DNA from: Knoellia sp. Soil729 | Lineage (GTDB): Bacteria; Actinomycetota; Actinomycetes; Actinomycetales; Dermatophilaceae | NCBI RefSeq assembly: GCF_001427985.1 | Contig: NZ_LMSA01000002.1 | Coordinates: 153,550-217,549 of the forward strand | Direction of reading: 5' to 3' | DNA: 64,000 nt | Shown here: piece by piece, positions 42,523-52,800 of the stretch | How positions within the stretch are numbered: the stretch's first letter is position 1 | How the letters are laid out: each line of letters opens with the position of its first letter | Position numbers and translations under genes: made by a program | Notes under the pieces: generated by a model | What the model was told of the DNA's origin: nothing | What the model saw: only the letters and a program-made list of their open reading frames with translations | The model's database searches: none

Positions 42523-43421
42523 CAGTCGGCCCCCCTGTCGCCGACCCTGGTGATGACGAAGCTGATCGCGAAGATGATGACGGTGAGGCAGACGCCGATC
42601 GTGCAGGCGAGCCCGACCTGACCGAGCTCGAACGCCTGCCGGTAGACCTCGTAGCTCGGCACGGTCGTGGTGTGTCCCGGCCCGCCCGAGGTCGTCATGT
42701 AGATGAGGTCGAACGTCTTCAGCGCCGCGATGACGGTGAGCGTCAGCGCCACCGCGATCTCGCCGCGCACCGACGGCAGGGTCACCGCGAAGAACTCACG
42801 CACCGCCCCCGCGCCGTCGAGCCGGGCCGCCTCGTAGAGGTCGCGAGAGATGCGGCCCATCCCGGCCAGCAGCAGCACGGTGACGAGTCCGCTCTCGAAC
42901 CACGTCCCGATGAGGCCGACGGCTGGGAGGGCAAAGGCATACTCCCCCAGCCAGCCTCGCGTCCACGACTCCAGCCCGATGGAGCGCAGGACCGCGTTGA
43001 TGGAGCCATCCGGGGCATAGATCCGGCGCCAGGCCACGGCGATCACGACCATGGCCACGACCTGTGGCAGGAAGACCACGGTGCGGAAGAAGCCCAGTCC
43101 GCGCACGGTCGCCCGGTGCAGGATCGCGGCGAGCAGGAGGCCGACGAACAGCGGCACGACGGCGAAGAAGAGCATGAGCACCAGGGCGTGCGTGAAGGAC
43201 GCGCGCAGCCGCTCGTCCGTGAGCACCTCCCGGTAGTTCGACAGCCCAGCCCACGTCCCGACCGTGAGCCCGTCCCACTCGAAGAGCGAGAGGTAGACGG
43301 CCTTGAGCAGCGGGTAGAGGGCGAACACGGCATACACGAGGAAGGCCGGGAGGACGAACAGGTAACCGATGCGCCGAGGCTCTCCCGGTGGACCATGGGC
43401 CCGGGCTCGCGCCTCCATCAC
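42522..43421 (-). CDS. carbohydrate ABC transporter permease (MalF-like)
   Basis: A 299-aa permease with about six transmembrane helices, the N-terminal YLFVLPAFLVYAVFALYPLL signature, and EAA loop LYEAARLDGAGA near residue 195. The GTG at 43421 overlaps the binding-protein stop (GTGA); an ATG one codon later is equally possible. It pairs with the MalG-like permease and the lipoprotein upstream in a CUT1-type sugar importer. Confidence 0.92.
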   Translation of the reverse strand: MMEARARAHGPPGEPRRIGYLFVLPAFLVYAVFALYPLLKAVYLSLFEWDGLTVGTWAGLSNYREVLTDERLRASFTHALVLMLFFAVVPLFVGLLLAAILHRATVRGLGFFRTVVFLPQVVAMVVIAVAWRRIYAPDGSINAVLRSIGLESWTRGWLGEYAFALPAVGLIGTWFESGLVTVLLLAGMGRISRDLYEAARLDGAGAVREFFAVTLPSVRGEIAVALTLTVIAALKTFDLIYMTTSGGPGHTTTVPSYEVYRQAFELGQVGLACTIGVCLTVIIFAISFVITRVGDRGAD

Positions 43422-44782
43422 TTGCTGGTGAACTCGCTGTAGTCCTTCTGCAGCGCCTCCAGAGCCTTCTCGGGCGTGAGCTTCTTGGCGAGCAGGTCCT
43501 GCAACCTGGCGCCGAGGGTGTCGCCCATGGTGGGAGTCGCCCAGTCGAGGTAGGGCACGAGGCCGTCGTTCTTGGACACCGCACCGAACGCCGCGAAGAT
43601 GTCGGTCCCGAGCGCGTCGGGAGCCTTCTGCTCAGCAGTCTCGACGACGGGAAGGTTGCCGTTCTCGGCGAGCACCTTCATGGCGTCCGGACTCGTGAGG
43701 AAGTTGATGTATGCCGCCGCCGCATCCTTGTTCTTCGCCTTCTGCGTGATCGCGAAGGGCAGGCCGGTCCCACCCGTGGTGACCGGGGTGCCGCCCGCCT
43801 CCGGGGCCGGCGGCAGCGAGAACGTCACGTCGGACTTCATCGCGGCCGACAGGTCGGCCTGCAGCCAGGACCCGGCGATGAGGAAGACGCCCTTGCCCTT
43901 GGTGAACCCCTGCCAGGCAGGGTCGTAGTCGAGTCCGTTGAAGCCGGGGCTGAAGTAGCCCTTGTCGACCCAGTCCACGAGGGTCCGTGCGGCCTTGGTG
44001 TTCTCGGGCGTGACCCAGTTGCCGCCGCTCTGCCCGAAGCCGAGCGTGCGGATGTCCTCGGCCTTGGTGAAGCGGCCCTGAACCACGCCGAAGACATGGC
44101 CGGCCGGCCACTTCTCGAGGTTGCCGAGGACGAGCGGGACCTCTCCCTTGGACTTCGCCGTCGCGAGCGCCGCGTCGAACTCGGCCCAGGTCTTGGGTGG
44201 GTTGATGCCCAGCGTCTTGAGCTTTGCGGCGTTGGAGAAGATGCCGACGACCTCGCCGACCTGAGGCATGCCGAAGAGCGACCCCGAGCCGAAGGTCTTG
44301 CCGTCCGGAGAGTAGGAGGCGACGTTGCGCACCGACTGCGGGTAGCGCTTGTCCCACCCGTAGGCCGCGGCGTACGGGTCGAGGTTCACGAGCTGGCCCG
44401 CCTTCACGAACTCGCCCATCTGCGAGCGGGTGTTGTTGGCCTGCACCACGTCGGGGGCGTCGGCCCCGCTGAGGGCGAGCCGCAGGGTCTTGACGAGGTC
44501 GTCGAAGGATCGTGACACCCGCTTGATCTTGATGTTGGGGTAGGTCTTCTGGAAGTCGGCGTTGAGCGTCTCGATCTGCTTGGCCTGCCCGCCGCGCACC
44601 TCCTGGTCCCAGACGGTCAGCGTGACGTCACCGAGGGCCGCGGCGTCGGTCTTGACCGTCTCCGGCGAGGGCGCCTTCGACGCGTCACCGGAGCCGGAGC
44701 CCGAGCTGCCCGGCGCGCAGGCGCTGAGGGCGAGCCCGGCGCCCGCCGTGAGAGCGAGCAGCAGGGTGCGCGTGCGGTTCAT
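43418..44782 (-). CDS. sugar ABC transporter substrate-binding lipoprotein
   Basis: A 454-aa extracellular solute-binding protein family 1. Signal peptide with lipobox LSAC (Cys near 22), a Gly/Ser linker, then VTLTVWDQEVRGGQ and the mature two-lobed domain with FLTSPDAMKVLAENGNLPVV near the C-terminus. It captures a sugar outside the membrane and delivers it to the two permeases. Its ATG overlaps the PfkB stop (ATGA) with GGAG upstream. The neighbouring GH4 glycosidase suggests a disaccharide or phospho-sugar theme, but the ligand is not evident. Confidence 0.92.
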   Translation of the reverse strand: MNRTRTLLLALTAGAGLALSACAPGSSGSGSGDASKAPSPETVKTDAAALGDVTLTVWDQEVRGGQAKQIETLNADFQKTYPNIKIKRVSRSFDDLVKTLRLALSGADAPDVVQANNTRSQMGEFVKAGQLVNLDPYAAAYGWDKRYPQSVRNVASYSPDGKTFGSGSLFGMPQVGEVVGIFSNAAKLKTLGINPPKTWAEFDAALATAKSKGEVPLVLGNLEKWPAGHVFGVVQGRFTKAEDIRTLGFGQSGGNWVTPENTKAARTLVDWVDKGYFSPGFNGLDYDPAWQGFTKGKGVFLIAGSWLQADLSAAMKSDVTFSLPPAPEAGGTPVTTGGTGLPFAITQKAKNKDAAAAYINFLTSPDAMKVLAENGNLPVVETAEQKAPDALGTDIFAAFGAVSKNDGLVPYLDWATPTMGDTLGARLQDLLAKKLTPEKALEALQKDYSEFTSK

Positions 44783-45954
44783 GATGTCTCCTCGGGAAGT
44801 GGTTCGGGTGGCTGCGGGGTGGTGGGCGCTTGGGCGTCGGACAGCTTGGCGATGGTCGCCGCCGCACGGCGCACCGCGCCCGGCGGGACCTCCGCGACGA
44901 GGTCGTCGAGGAAGGCGAAGCGACGCTGCACCGAGCGGGCGGCAGCGTTGGACGTGGGCTGGCGGCGCACCCGGTGCCACCAGTCGGCGAGGTCTCCCCA
45001 CCCGGGAGCGGCGAGCGAGCCACCGAACTCCTGGACGGCCAGGCTGGAGCACAGGGTGGCGAAGTTCATCCGGTCGAGCAGCGGCCAGCCTGCCAGGGTG
45101 CCCACGAGGATCGCCGCGTCGAAGACGTCACCGGCCCCGGTCGGGTCGATGGCGTCGACCCTCAGCGCGGGAACGGACGCCTCCTCCCCGGTCGCGGAGT
45201 CGATGGCGACGGCGCCGTCGCGCCCGTTCGTGACGACGGCGAGCGGCACGAGGTCGGCCAGGGCGTAGAGCGCGTCGTGTGCGGAGTCGGTGCGGGTGTA
45301 GGCCATGGCCTCGGTGGCGTTCGGAAGGAAGGCGTGGCAGTGCTTGAGCTGGTCGAGCACCGACGGGGACCAGCGCCCGGTCGGGTCCCAGCCCACGTCC
45401 GCGAAGAGCAGGGCACCATCGGCTGCGGCCTGCTCCACCCACTGCCGCTCCGGGTGCCCTTCGCCCAGCACGCGCTCGGCGTCGAGGTCGATGAGCAGTG
45501 AGCGGGCGCGGGGTGCGGACCCGATCATCTCCGTGGCGGACTCCGGTGCGGCATGGCCGTGCGTGATCATCCGCCGGTCCCCACCGACGGACACCGAGAC
45601 GGTGACGGGGGTGTGCCAGTGCGGATAGCGCTGCGAACGCGAGAGGTCGACGTGCTCCTGCTCCTCGAGGGAGCGCCAGCAGAACTCGCCGTAGTCGTCG
45701 TCACCGAAGGCAGCGCCCAGCGAGGTCTGCAGCCCGAGCCGGGCGGCCGCCACGGCGAGGTTCGCGATGCCGCCCGGGCACGAGCCCATCCCCTCGGCCC
45801 ACACCTCCGTGCCGTTCTTGGGCATGGCGCTCAGGCCGGTGAAGATGATGTCGAGGAAGACGGTTCCCTGCACGAAGACGTCGAAGGCGGGGTCGCCGTC
45901 GCGACGCAGCGAGGCGAGCGGGTCGTAGATGGAATCTCCCGGCACGAACGACAT
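44779..45954 (-). CDS. PfkB-family sugar kinase
   Basis: A 391-aa ribokinase-like protein. GGIANLAVAAARLG near residue 58, an ADVGWDP segment, and the C-terminal signature DPTGAGDVFDAA with the catalytic Asp are present. It begins the importer operon and is divergent from the DeoR regulator. The ATG (MSFVPGDS) was chosen because AGGA lies four bases upstream; an extension of 33 residues upstream lacks a ribosome site and runs through the control region. It would phosphorylate the imported sugar or nucleoside. The C-terminal 60 residues beyond the signature are longer than in ribokinase. Confidence 0.88.
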   Translation of the reverse strand: MSFVPGDSIYDPLASLRRDGDPAFDVFVQGTVFLDIIFTGLSAMPKNGTEVWAEGMGSCPGGIANLAVAAARLGLQTSLGAAFGDDDYGEFCWRSLEEQEHVDLSRSQRYPHWHTPVTVSVSVGGDRRMITHGHAAPESATEMIGSAPRARSLLIDLDAERVLGEGHPERQWVEQAAADGALLFADVGWDPTGRWSPSVLDQLKHCHAFLPNATEAMAYTRTDSAHDALYALADLVPLAVVTNGRDGAVAIDSATGEEASVPALRVDAIDPTGAGDVFDAAILVGTLAGWPLLDRMNFATLCSSLAVQEFGGSLAAPGWGDLADWWHRVRRQPTSNAAARSVQRRFAFLDDLVAEVPPGAVRRAAATIAKLSDAQAPTTPQPPEPLPEETS

Positions 45955-46088
45955 CGTGTCCTGACATCGAGGCCACCGCAAGGCCATCGTGCGCGTTTCT
46001 GCGCGCTTTGCGATCGGTGGCACGCTCCCCTCGAACCACGTGCGCGCAACCATGGCTGAAAGTGCGCACTCTTGGTACGTTTCGGAAG
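45955..46088. promoter_or_regulatory. divergent pfkB/deoR control region
   Basis: On the plus strand TACGTT (46076-46081) ends seven bases before the DeoR GTG, a leaderless arrangement. The region repeats TGCGCG-type words, including the perfect palindrome AGTGCGCACT (46061-46070), GTGCGCGCA near 46040 and TGCGCGC near 46000 between TTTC/TTTG half-sites. These are good candidates for DeoR operators controlling both directions. Confidence 0.5.
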
Positions 46089-46847
46089 GTGAAGGTGCAA
46101 CGGCACAGCGAGATCGTGGCCCGGGTCCGCGAGGGCGGGAGCGTCTCGGTCCGGGAGCTCTCGAGCGCCCTCGACGTGAGCGCGTCGACGATCCGTCGCG
46201 ACCTGCACCAGCTCGACCGGGCCGGCGTGCTCACCCGGGTCCACGGTGGCGCGGCCGTCACCGCCTCCGACCCCGACACGTCCCGCCCCTTCGATGCCGT
46301 CGCCCGCGCCGACACCCGCGAGAAGTCTCTCGTCGCCGCGGCCGCCGCCGCGCGGGTGCGTGATGGTGAGGTGATCGCCCTCGACATCGGCACCACCACC
46401 GCCCTGTTGGCCCGTGAGCTGCGCGGCCGATCGATCACCGTGGTCACCAACAGCCTCGCCGTCCTGGACGTCCTGAGGTTCGACGAGTCCGTCGAGCTCA
46501 TCCTGCTCGGGGGGATGGTGCGGCGCCCCTACCACTCCCTCGTCGGTGTGCTCACCGAGGACGCCGTGCACCAGATCGGCGTGGACCGTGCCTTCCTTGG
46601 CACGAGCGGGCTGTCCGGCGGGGGCCAGGTCATGGACTCCACGTTCGTCGAGGTGCCCGTGAAGCGGGCGTTCATCGCGGCTGCCCGCGAGGTCGTCCTC
46701 GTCGCGGACGGCCACAAGATTCCCGGTTCCGGAACTCTGCGCGTATGCCGGGTGGACCAGGTCGACGTCCTCGTCACCACTGCGGGTGCCGATCCGGCGA
46801 TCCTTGACGAGTGCCGCGAGCGCGGCGTGGAGGTGGTTCTCGCGTGA
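46089..46847 (+). CDS. DeoR/GlpR-family transcriptional regulator
   Basis: A 252-aa sugar regulator: N-terminal helix-turn-helix (VSVRELSSALDVSASTIRRD, residues about 17-36; LTRVHGGA just after) and a C-terminal DeoRC domain (IALDIGTTTALLAREL, VVTNSLAVLDVL, LGGMVRRPYHSLVG). GTG 46089 fits a leaderless mRNA; GTG 46095 with GGAAGG upstream is the alternative. It overlaps the GH4 gene downstream (GTGA) and diverges from the kinase/importer operon, so it probably senses a phospho-sugar from that pathway. Confidence 0.9.
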   Translation: MKVQRHSEIVARVREGGSVSVRELSSALDVSASTIRRDLHQLDRAGVLTRVHGGAAVTASDPDTSRPFDAVARADTREKSLVAAAAAARVRDGEVIALDIGTTTALLARELRGRSITVVTNSLAVLDVLRFDESVELILLGGMVRRPYHSLVGVLTEDAVHQIGVDRAFLGTSGLSGGGQVMDSTFVEVPVKRAFIAAAREVVLVADGHKIPGSGTLRVCRVDQVDVLVTTAGADPAILDECRERGVEVVLA

Positions 46848-48187
46848 AGCTGACGATCCTGGGAGGCGGAGGCTTCCGCGTCCCCCTGGTCCACGGCGCC
46901 CTGCTGCGCGACAACTCGGAAGGTCGGGTCACCGAGGTCGTGCTCCACGACCTCGACGAGGCACGCCTGCGTGCCATGAGCCGGGTGCTGACCCAGGCCG
47001 GCGCAGGCGTGGCCCACGCACCCGCGGTGAACGCGACGACCGACCTCGACGAGGCGCTGCGCGGCGCCGACTTCGTCTTCTCCGCGATCCGCGTGGGCGG
47101 CCTCGCCGGCCGCACGCGCGACGAGCGGGTCGCCCTCGACCTCGGCGTCCTCGGCCAGGAGACCACCGGCCCGGGCGGCCTGGCCTATGCCCTGCGCACC
47201 GTTCCGGTGGCCCTCGACATCGCCCGGCGCACTCGCGAGGTTGCCCCCGACGCATGGTTCATCAACTTCACGAACCCTGCCGGCATCGTGACGGAGGCCA
47301 TGCAGGCAGTGCTCGGAGACCGGGTGATCGGCATCTGCGACTCACCGATTGCGCTGGCGCGCAGGGCAATTGGTGCACTGGGTCTCGACTCCTCGGCCAC
47401 GGAGATCGACTACGTGGGCCTCAACCATCTCGGGTGGCTTCGAGCCCTGCGTGTCGACGGGAGCGACCACCTGCCCGAGCTGCTCGCCGACCCGGCGGCA
47501 CTGCTCACCCTCGAGGAGGGGCGGTTGTTCGGGCCGGAGTGGGTCCGCGCCCTGGGTGCCATCCCCAACGAGTACCTCTACTACTACTACTTCGGGCGCG
47601 AGGCGAGGGCCGCGATCCTCGCGGCGCCGCAGACCCGGGGGGAGTTTCTTCTCGACCAGCAGGACGCCTTCTACGCGGCCGTTGCCGAGCACCCCGAGAC
47701 CGCGGCCGCCGAGTGGAGGCGGGTGCGCGAGGAGCGCGACGCCACCTACATGCGCGAGGCGCGCGCCGAGGACGAGGAGCGCGACGCCGCCGACGTCGCG
47801 GGTGGCGGCTACGAGGGCGTGGCCCTGGCCATCATGGCGGCCATCAGCCGCGGAGAGACCTCGTCGATGATCCTCAACATCCGTGGTGCCGGGGCAGTGC
47901 CCGGTATGCCGGACGACGCGGTTGTCGAGATCCCCTGCGATGTCGACGCAGACGGTCCGCACGCGCGAGCGCTCGCACCGGTGGAGGGCCACATGCTCGG
48001 GCTCATGCAGCAGGTCAAGGCGGTCGAGCGCCTCGTCATCGAGGCCGCCACGACCGGGTCCGAGCAGGCTGCCGTCAAGGCATTCGCCCTCCATCCCCTC
48101 GTCGACTCCGTGTCGACGGCGCGGGCGCTCTTCGAGGGCTACCGGCGAGCGCACCCCGAGCTCGCGGCCCTCTTCGCCCCGCACTGA
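46844..48187 (+). CDS. GH4-family glycosidase (6-phospho-beta-glucosidase-like)
   Basis: A 447-aa NAD- and metal-dependent GH4 enzyme. The Rossmann start LTILGGGGFRVPLVHG, FTNPAGIVTEA near 142, GICDSP with metal-ligand Cys near 165 and GLNHLGW with metal-ligand His near 195 match the 6-phospho-beta-glucosidase branch. It cleaves glycosides by an oxidation-elimination mechanism. It is co-translated with the DeoR regulator and divergent from a sugar importer and PfkB kinase. Without a PTS, the phosphorylated substrate might arise from the PfkB kinase; inference. Confidence 0.9.
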   Translation: MKLTILGGGGFRVPLVHGALLRDNSEGRVTEVVLHDLDEARLRAMSRVLTQAGAGVAHAPAVNATTDLDEALRGADFVFSAIRVGGLAGRTRDERVALDLGVLGQETTGPGGLAYALRTVPVALDIARRTREVAPDAWFINFTNPAGIVTEAMQAVLGDRVIGICDSPIALARRAIGALGLDSSATEIDYVGLNHLGWLRALRVDGSDHLPELLADPAALLTLEEGRLFGPEWVRALGAIPNEYLYYYYFGREARAAILAAPQTRGEFLLDQQDAFYAAVAEHPETAAAEWRRVREERDATYMREARAEDEERDAADVAGGGYEGVALAIMAAISRGETSSMILNIRGAGAVPGMPDDAVVEIPCDVDADGPHARALAPVEGHMLGLMQQVKAVERLVIEAATTGSEQAAVKAFALHPLVDSVSTARALFEGYRRAHPELAALFAPH

Positions 48188-48221
48188 TCGGAACCGCCCA
48201 GCACTGCAGCTCTCGCCCGTG

Positions 48222-48279
48222 CATGTCGTTCCTGTCGGGCCACGCCGTCACAGCGCCATGGCCGGACGAGAACGACATG
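48222..48279. terminator. convergent hairpin between GH4 and ABC exporter genes
   Basis: CATGTCGTTC (48222-48231) pairs perfectly with GAACGACATG (48270-48279); the inner GGCCA/TGGCC extends the stem after an internal loop. It lies between a plus-strand and a minus-strand gene and can serve both as a terminator. Confidence 0.65.
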
Positions 48280-48297
48280 GACCGCCCCGCGCCGGGG

Positions 48298-49014
48298 TCA
48301 GCCCGGGAGAACCTCGCCGTCGTCGAGCCGGACGACCCGGTCCGCCCGCTCGGCGGCCTCGGGGTCGTGAGTGGTCATGATGACGATCGCCCCGTCGTCA
48401 GCCTGGGCGCGCATGAGCTCCAGGACGCGTTCGCGGTTGTCGTGGTCGAGCTCGCTCGTGGGTTCGTCGGCCAACAGGATGCGCGCCCCCAGCGCCAGGC
48501 CCCGGGCGACGGCTGCCCGCTGCTGCTGACCGCCGCTCAGCTCCTCGACGAGGTGCGACCCCGACTCCCCCAGCCCTACCGAGCGCAGCGCCTCGGTGGC
48601 GCGCGCTGCCGCCACCTGCGCTCCATGGCCTCGTGCACGCAGCGGAGCGAGGACGTTCTCGTAGGCCGTCAGCACGCTGGCCAGCCCGTTGCCCTGCGGG
48701 ATGATCGCCACGGTCTCGAGGTCACGCGACGCGTCGCTGCCCCGGCCGAGGTCGACCTCACCGCCGGCGAGGGGCACAATGCCGGCGATGGCATTGATCA
48801 GCGTCGTCTTCCCGGCGCCGGAGTGGCCGGTGATCGCCACGAACTCACCGGGACCCGCGCTGAGGGAGACCCCGCGAAGGGCCGCCACCTCGCCATAGCT
48901 CACCGAGAGCTCACGCACGTCGATGTGCGCCGGCACCTCGGCCACCGCAGCTGCGGTTAAGTGCCGCTCGCTACCCCGCTGCGGTCGGGGCCCGCGCTCA
49001 GAGTGCTTCCCCAT
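48298..49014 (-). CDS. ABC exporter ATP-binding protein with canonical signature
   Basis: A 238-aa MacB/LolD-type ATPase. Walker A GHSGAGKTT, signature ELSGGQQQRAAVA, Walker B ILLADEPTSELD and switch TTHDPE are all intact. A 35-residue N-terminal extension precedes the ATPase core. Its ATG lies inside the end of the other ATPase gene (17-base overlap). With that ATPase and the large FtsX-type protein it forms an exporter or mechanotransmission complex at the membrane. Confidence 0.9.
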   Translation of the reverse strand: MGKHSERGPRPQRGSERHLTAAAVAEVPAHIDVRELSVSYGEVAALRGVSLSAGPGEFVAITGHSGAGKTTLINAIAGIVPLAGGEVDLGRGSDASRDLETVAIIPQGNGLASVLTAYENVLAPLRARGHGAQVAAARATEALRSVGLGESGSHLVEELSGGQQQRAAVARGLALGARILLADEPTSELDHDNRERVLELMRAQADDGAIVIMTTHDPEAAERADRVVRLDDGEVLPG

Positions 49015-49852
49015 CGGGCACCTCCTCGAGCTCGTCCCTGACCAGGGTCCAGCCCTGCTCCGACTCCACGAGCCGGACAAGGGTGCCCGGAGTCAGGGTG
49101 GCCAGCACGTGGGGAGGCAGCGGGACGGACCCGTCGGCGGACACCACGGCGAACTCCTCTCCCTCACGGCCCTCGGCGCCGACCCGGCCGTCGCGGATGG
49201 TGACCGTCCGCGGCATACGCGCAGCAACCTCCGGGTCGTGCGTGACGACGATGACCGTGGTGCCCCACCTCGTGTTGATGTCGCTGAGCGTCTGCAGGAC
49301 CTGGTCGCGAGCGTCGTGGTCGAGCTGGCTCGTCGGCTCGTCACCCAGGAGCAGGCCGGGCCGAGTGGACACGGCCACCGCCAGGGCACCGCGCTGCAGC
49401 TCCCCGGGAGTCAACGACGTCAGCGGCTCATCGGCCCGGTCGCCCAGGCGGACCAGGTCGAGGACCTCGTCGACGGGCGCGACGTCCTCACCGCGCGCAC
49501 GGGAACCCTGCGCGAAGGCGACGTTCTCGCGGATCGTCTTGTGCGGGATGAGGTTGCGTGACGCGCCCTGGAGGACGATCCCCACCTCGCGACCGCGCAG
49601 GGAGTCCAGGTCCGCCTCCGACATCCGCGACAGCTCGTGCTCACCGATGCGGATGCGGCCCGCGCTCGGGCGCAGCAGTCCGCCGAAGAGCGTGAGCAGC
49701 GTGGACTTCCCGGCGCCCGAGGGCCCGAGCAGGGCCACCATCTCACCGGCCTGCACCGAGAGGTCCACCCCTGCGAGGGCGGCGACGTCATGGTGCTCGG
49801 CTCGATAGATGTGCACGAGGCCGGCGGTCATTACGGGCAGTCCGGTCACCAT
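48998..49852 (-). CDS. ABC exporter ATP-binding protein with altered signature motif
   Basis: A 284-aa MacB-type ATPase: Walker A GPSGAGKSTLL, Walker B LLLGDEPTSQLD and switch VTHDPE are normal, but the signature reads LTPGELQRG rather than LSGGQ. It also carries about 60 extra C-terminal residues after IRDGRVG. The pair therefore may have one canonical and one degenerate ATP site. Start ATG 49852 (GAGGG upstream), with GTG 49849 as alternative; either overlaps the FtsX gene stop. Confidence 0.88.
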   Translation of the reverse strand: MVTGLPVMTAGLVHIYRAEHHDVAALAGVDLSVQAGEMVALLGPSGAGKSTLLTLFGGLLRPSAGRIRIGEHELSRMSEADLDSLRGREVGIVLQGASRNLIPHKTIRENVAFAQGSRARGEDVAPVDEVLDLVRLGDRADEPLTSLTPGELQRGALAVAVSTRPGLLLGDEPTSQLDHDARDQVLQTLSDINTRWGTTVIVVTHDPEVAARMPRTVTIRDGRVGAEGREGEEFAVVSADGSVPLPPHVLATLTPGTLVRLVESEQGWTLVRDELEEVPDGEAL

Positions 49853-52800
49853 GCCTCCCTCAGTCGGTCCGCGTCGCCTCGCCGGGCCGCGCGCAGGGCG
49901 AGGACGGCGGCAACGGCGAACAGCACGAGCAGGGCGAGCACCCAGGACCCGGCCATGACCAGCCAGGCAGGCGAGTGGTCGAGTGCGGGAACGGGTGCAG
50001 GAGTGTCGAAGAGCGGGATCAGGGGCATCGCGAGGACCGCGCCTGCCACCCCACACAGGGCGCCGACGGCGGCAGCGAGCAGCACCGGAGCGAGGTACTC
50101 ACGCACGGTGGCTCGTCGCAGGTCCCGGCCGGAGACCCCCGCGACCCGCAGTGCCGCGATGTCCTTGGACACGATCCGCCCGGTGGTCATGGCCACGACC
50201 ACCAGCATCACCGCAGCAAGGAGCAGGGACAGGATGGCGGTGAAGAGGAACAGCAGCAGGCCCCAGCCGGTGGCCGACTCGTCGAGCAGCCGCTTCTCGG
50301 CCGCGAGCGTGCGGGTGGAGAGGACCTCGACACCGTGGTCACGCAGCGCCTTCTCGGCACCCTCCAGCCCACCGGGGAACTGGTCGTCGACCCATACCTC
50401 CATGGCACCCAGGGCCGGAAGGGTGCCACCCACGCGCAGCATGAGGTCGAGGTTGACCAGCGCACCTCGGTCGCCGACGAACGGCAGTGCGGCGACCCGT
50501 TGCTCGGCGGTCGCCGACGTCGTCCGGCCAGCCAGGCTCTGGATGTCGAACCTCGTCGCCGTGCCCCCCGAGGGGATTCGTCCCGACAGGATGGCCGGGG
50601 TGAGCTCGGGCGCATCGGCTCGGTTGACGGAGGCGACGCGTCCCGTGTTGGTGAACGTCAACCGCAGGCCGCCCGAGGGAGCCGCCGCGAGAGCAATGGA
50701 GTCGGTGGGCAGCCCCTGGGTCTCGACGGGGAACCCGGTCGCGGGGTCGATGACGGCACCGAACGAGCCACCACTCGGGTCCTCCGCGTCACCGCGAGGG
50801 GGCAGCCAGCCACCCACCCCGTCGATGCCGAGATCCTTGCCGTCGAGTGCCAGTGCGGAGATGTCGACCGTGCCGCCGACCGCCTCGAGACCGGGAACCG
50901 TGTCGAGGCGCAACCACAGGGACTGGAGGCGGCACTGCTGGGGGCAGAGCACCGGTGCGTCGACGGTCAGCGACCCCCGGCCCAGGTGCGGCAGGCTGGC
51001 GAGGTCCCTGGTGAGGACGTCACCGTCGGCTGTCGTGACCGAGATGCCCAGGCGCAGGGGCTTGACCTTGACCGACGGCGCCGTCCACTGCTCGGGCGGC
51101 ACGTCGTCGGGACGCTTGCCGAAGCCGGTGCCCACCGCGGAGAGCGCGTAGTCGACCTTGGCGGTGAGTCGCTCGCCGCGCAGGGTGACCGGCTTCTGGT
51201 CCGGCGGGTCGAGCGCGCCGAGGTCGAGGGAGGGCTGCGAGGCGGGCGGGTAGGCGATCCTGCGGAACTGGTCAGGGCGAGCCGCAAGGGTCGTCGTCGA
51301 GTCCGGGTCATTCTGGCGGACGAGGCCCACCGGCATGGCGTGCTCACGCTGTCCCGGTGGCAGCTGGTCGACCACCCGGGCCACCGCAGTCGGGTCCTTG
51401 GACCCGGTCCGCAGCGCCGCAAAGGCGCCGACCGTCACCTCGGCCCGGTCCTCGCGGTTGCGGTCCGCAACCGCGACGGCATTGCTGGCGAAGACGACGA
51501 GAGCCGACACGGCCGTCACGACGAGGAGCACGTGACGCGTCGTCGGGCGACGCGCCAGGGCGAGCGCGGCCAAGCCTGACCTCAGGCTCCCGGAGGCAAG
51601 GCAGCGTTGCCCGATCACCGTCGCGACGACGACCACGACCGCGCCCAGCAGGGCGCCTGCCGCGAGCGCCAGCAGCGTCGGGGTGAGGATGGCCATGGGT
51701 CCGGTGACCTGGTTGGTCGCGATGCCGACAATGCCGACCGCTGCGAGGACGACGAGGATGATGTCACCGGCCCGCAGGCTCCTGCCGGCGGTGGCCGGAG
51801 GAACTCGGCGCAGCAGCGAGGCGATCGGTTCACGCAGGACGGGCCGCGCGGCGGCATACACGACGGCAAGTGACGCGACCCCGGCGACGGCCGCGGCGGC
51901 CGGGACCTGCCAGCCCAGCTCGAACGGCACGCCCGGAGGCAGGATGAGGCGACGCACGAGCTCGCTCAGCCCGACGGCGATCAACACGCCGAGTGGCAGG
52001 CCCAGGAGCACGGTCAGGCCCAGCTCCGCCATGACCAGCCGCCGGCTCGCGTCGCGGCTGCGCCCACGCAGCCGGGCGACCGCGATCTCCGGGCGCCGCT
52101 GCGCGACGGCCGCACCGGCGACGAGCACGAGCACCGCGAGCGCCACGGCCACGAGCTGGGCGATGAGCAACGGTACGAGCTGGCGGACCAGCGCCTGGCC
52201 GTTGTCGACCTGCTCGGCGATCTCGGGCAACGGGCTGCCCACGCTGGCCTGTGCCGGCGGCCGGATGGCGGCGACCGCCGCTCCCGCCGCGGCGAGGGAG
52301 TCCAGGGTGATCGTCGAGGACCTGAGGCGGTAGTCCACGGACAGCTGAGCACGCTGCCAGCCCTCGGCCAGACCCGCAGGAGCGACGATGAAGTCGTCAA
52401 TGCCCGGCACGAGGTCGCCGAACTCGATGAGGTTGCCCGACTTGCCCTGCACCTCGGTGCGCAGCCAGTAGTCCGGCTCGTCCTTGGCCGTGTAGGTGCC
52501 CGCGATCGTGTAGTCGATGGGCTTCTGCTCCTGGTCGGGAACCGTGAGGGTCGACCCCGGCTTCCAGCCCCAGACCTTGGCGTCGGCGGTGGAGACGAGC
52601 AGGTCGCGCGCGGACGACGGGCACGAGCCCTCGTCCAGGGTGATGTGCTCGCAGACCTCGTCGCGCGCGACGAGACGCACCGGTGACGGCTTCTTGCCGG
52701 CAGTCGGCACGACCTGGCTCTCGGCGGTCGTCATCGACAGGCCCGGCTCGTACCACTGCTGCAGGCCCACTGGCATGCCCGCCTCGACCGCCTGCGCCGT

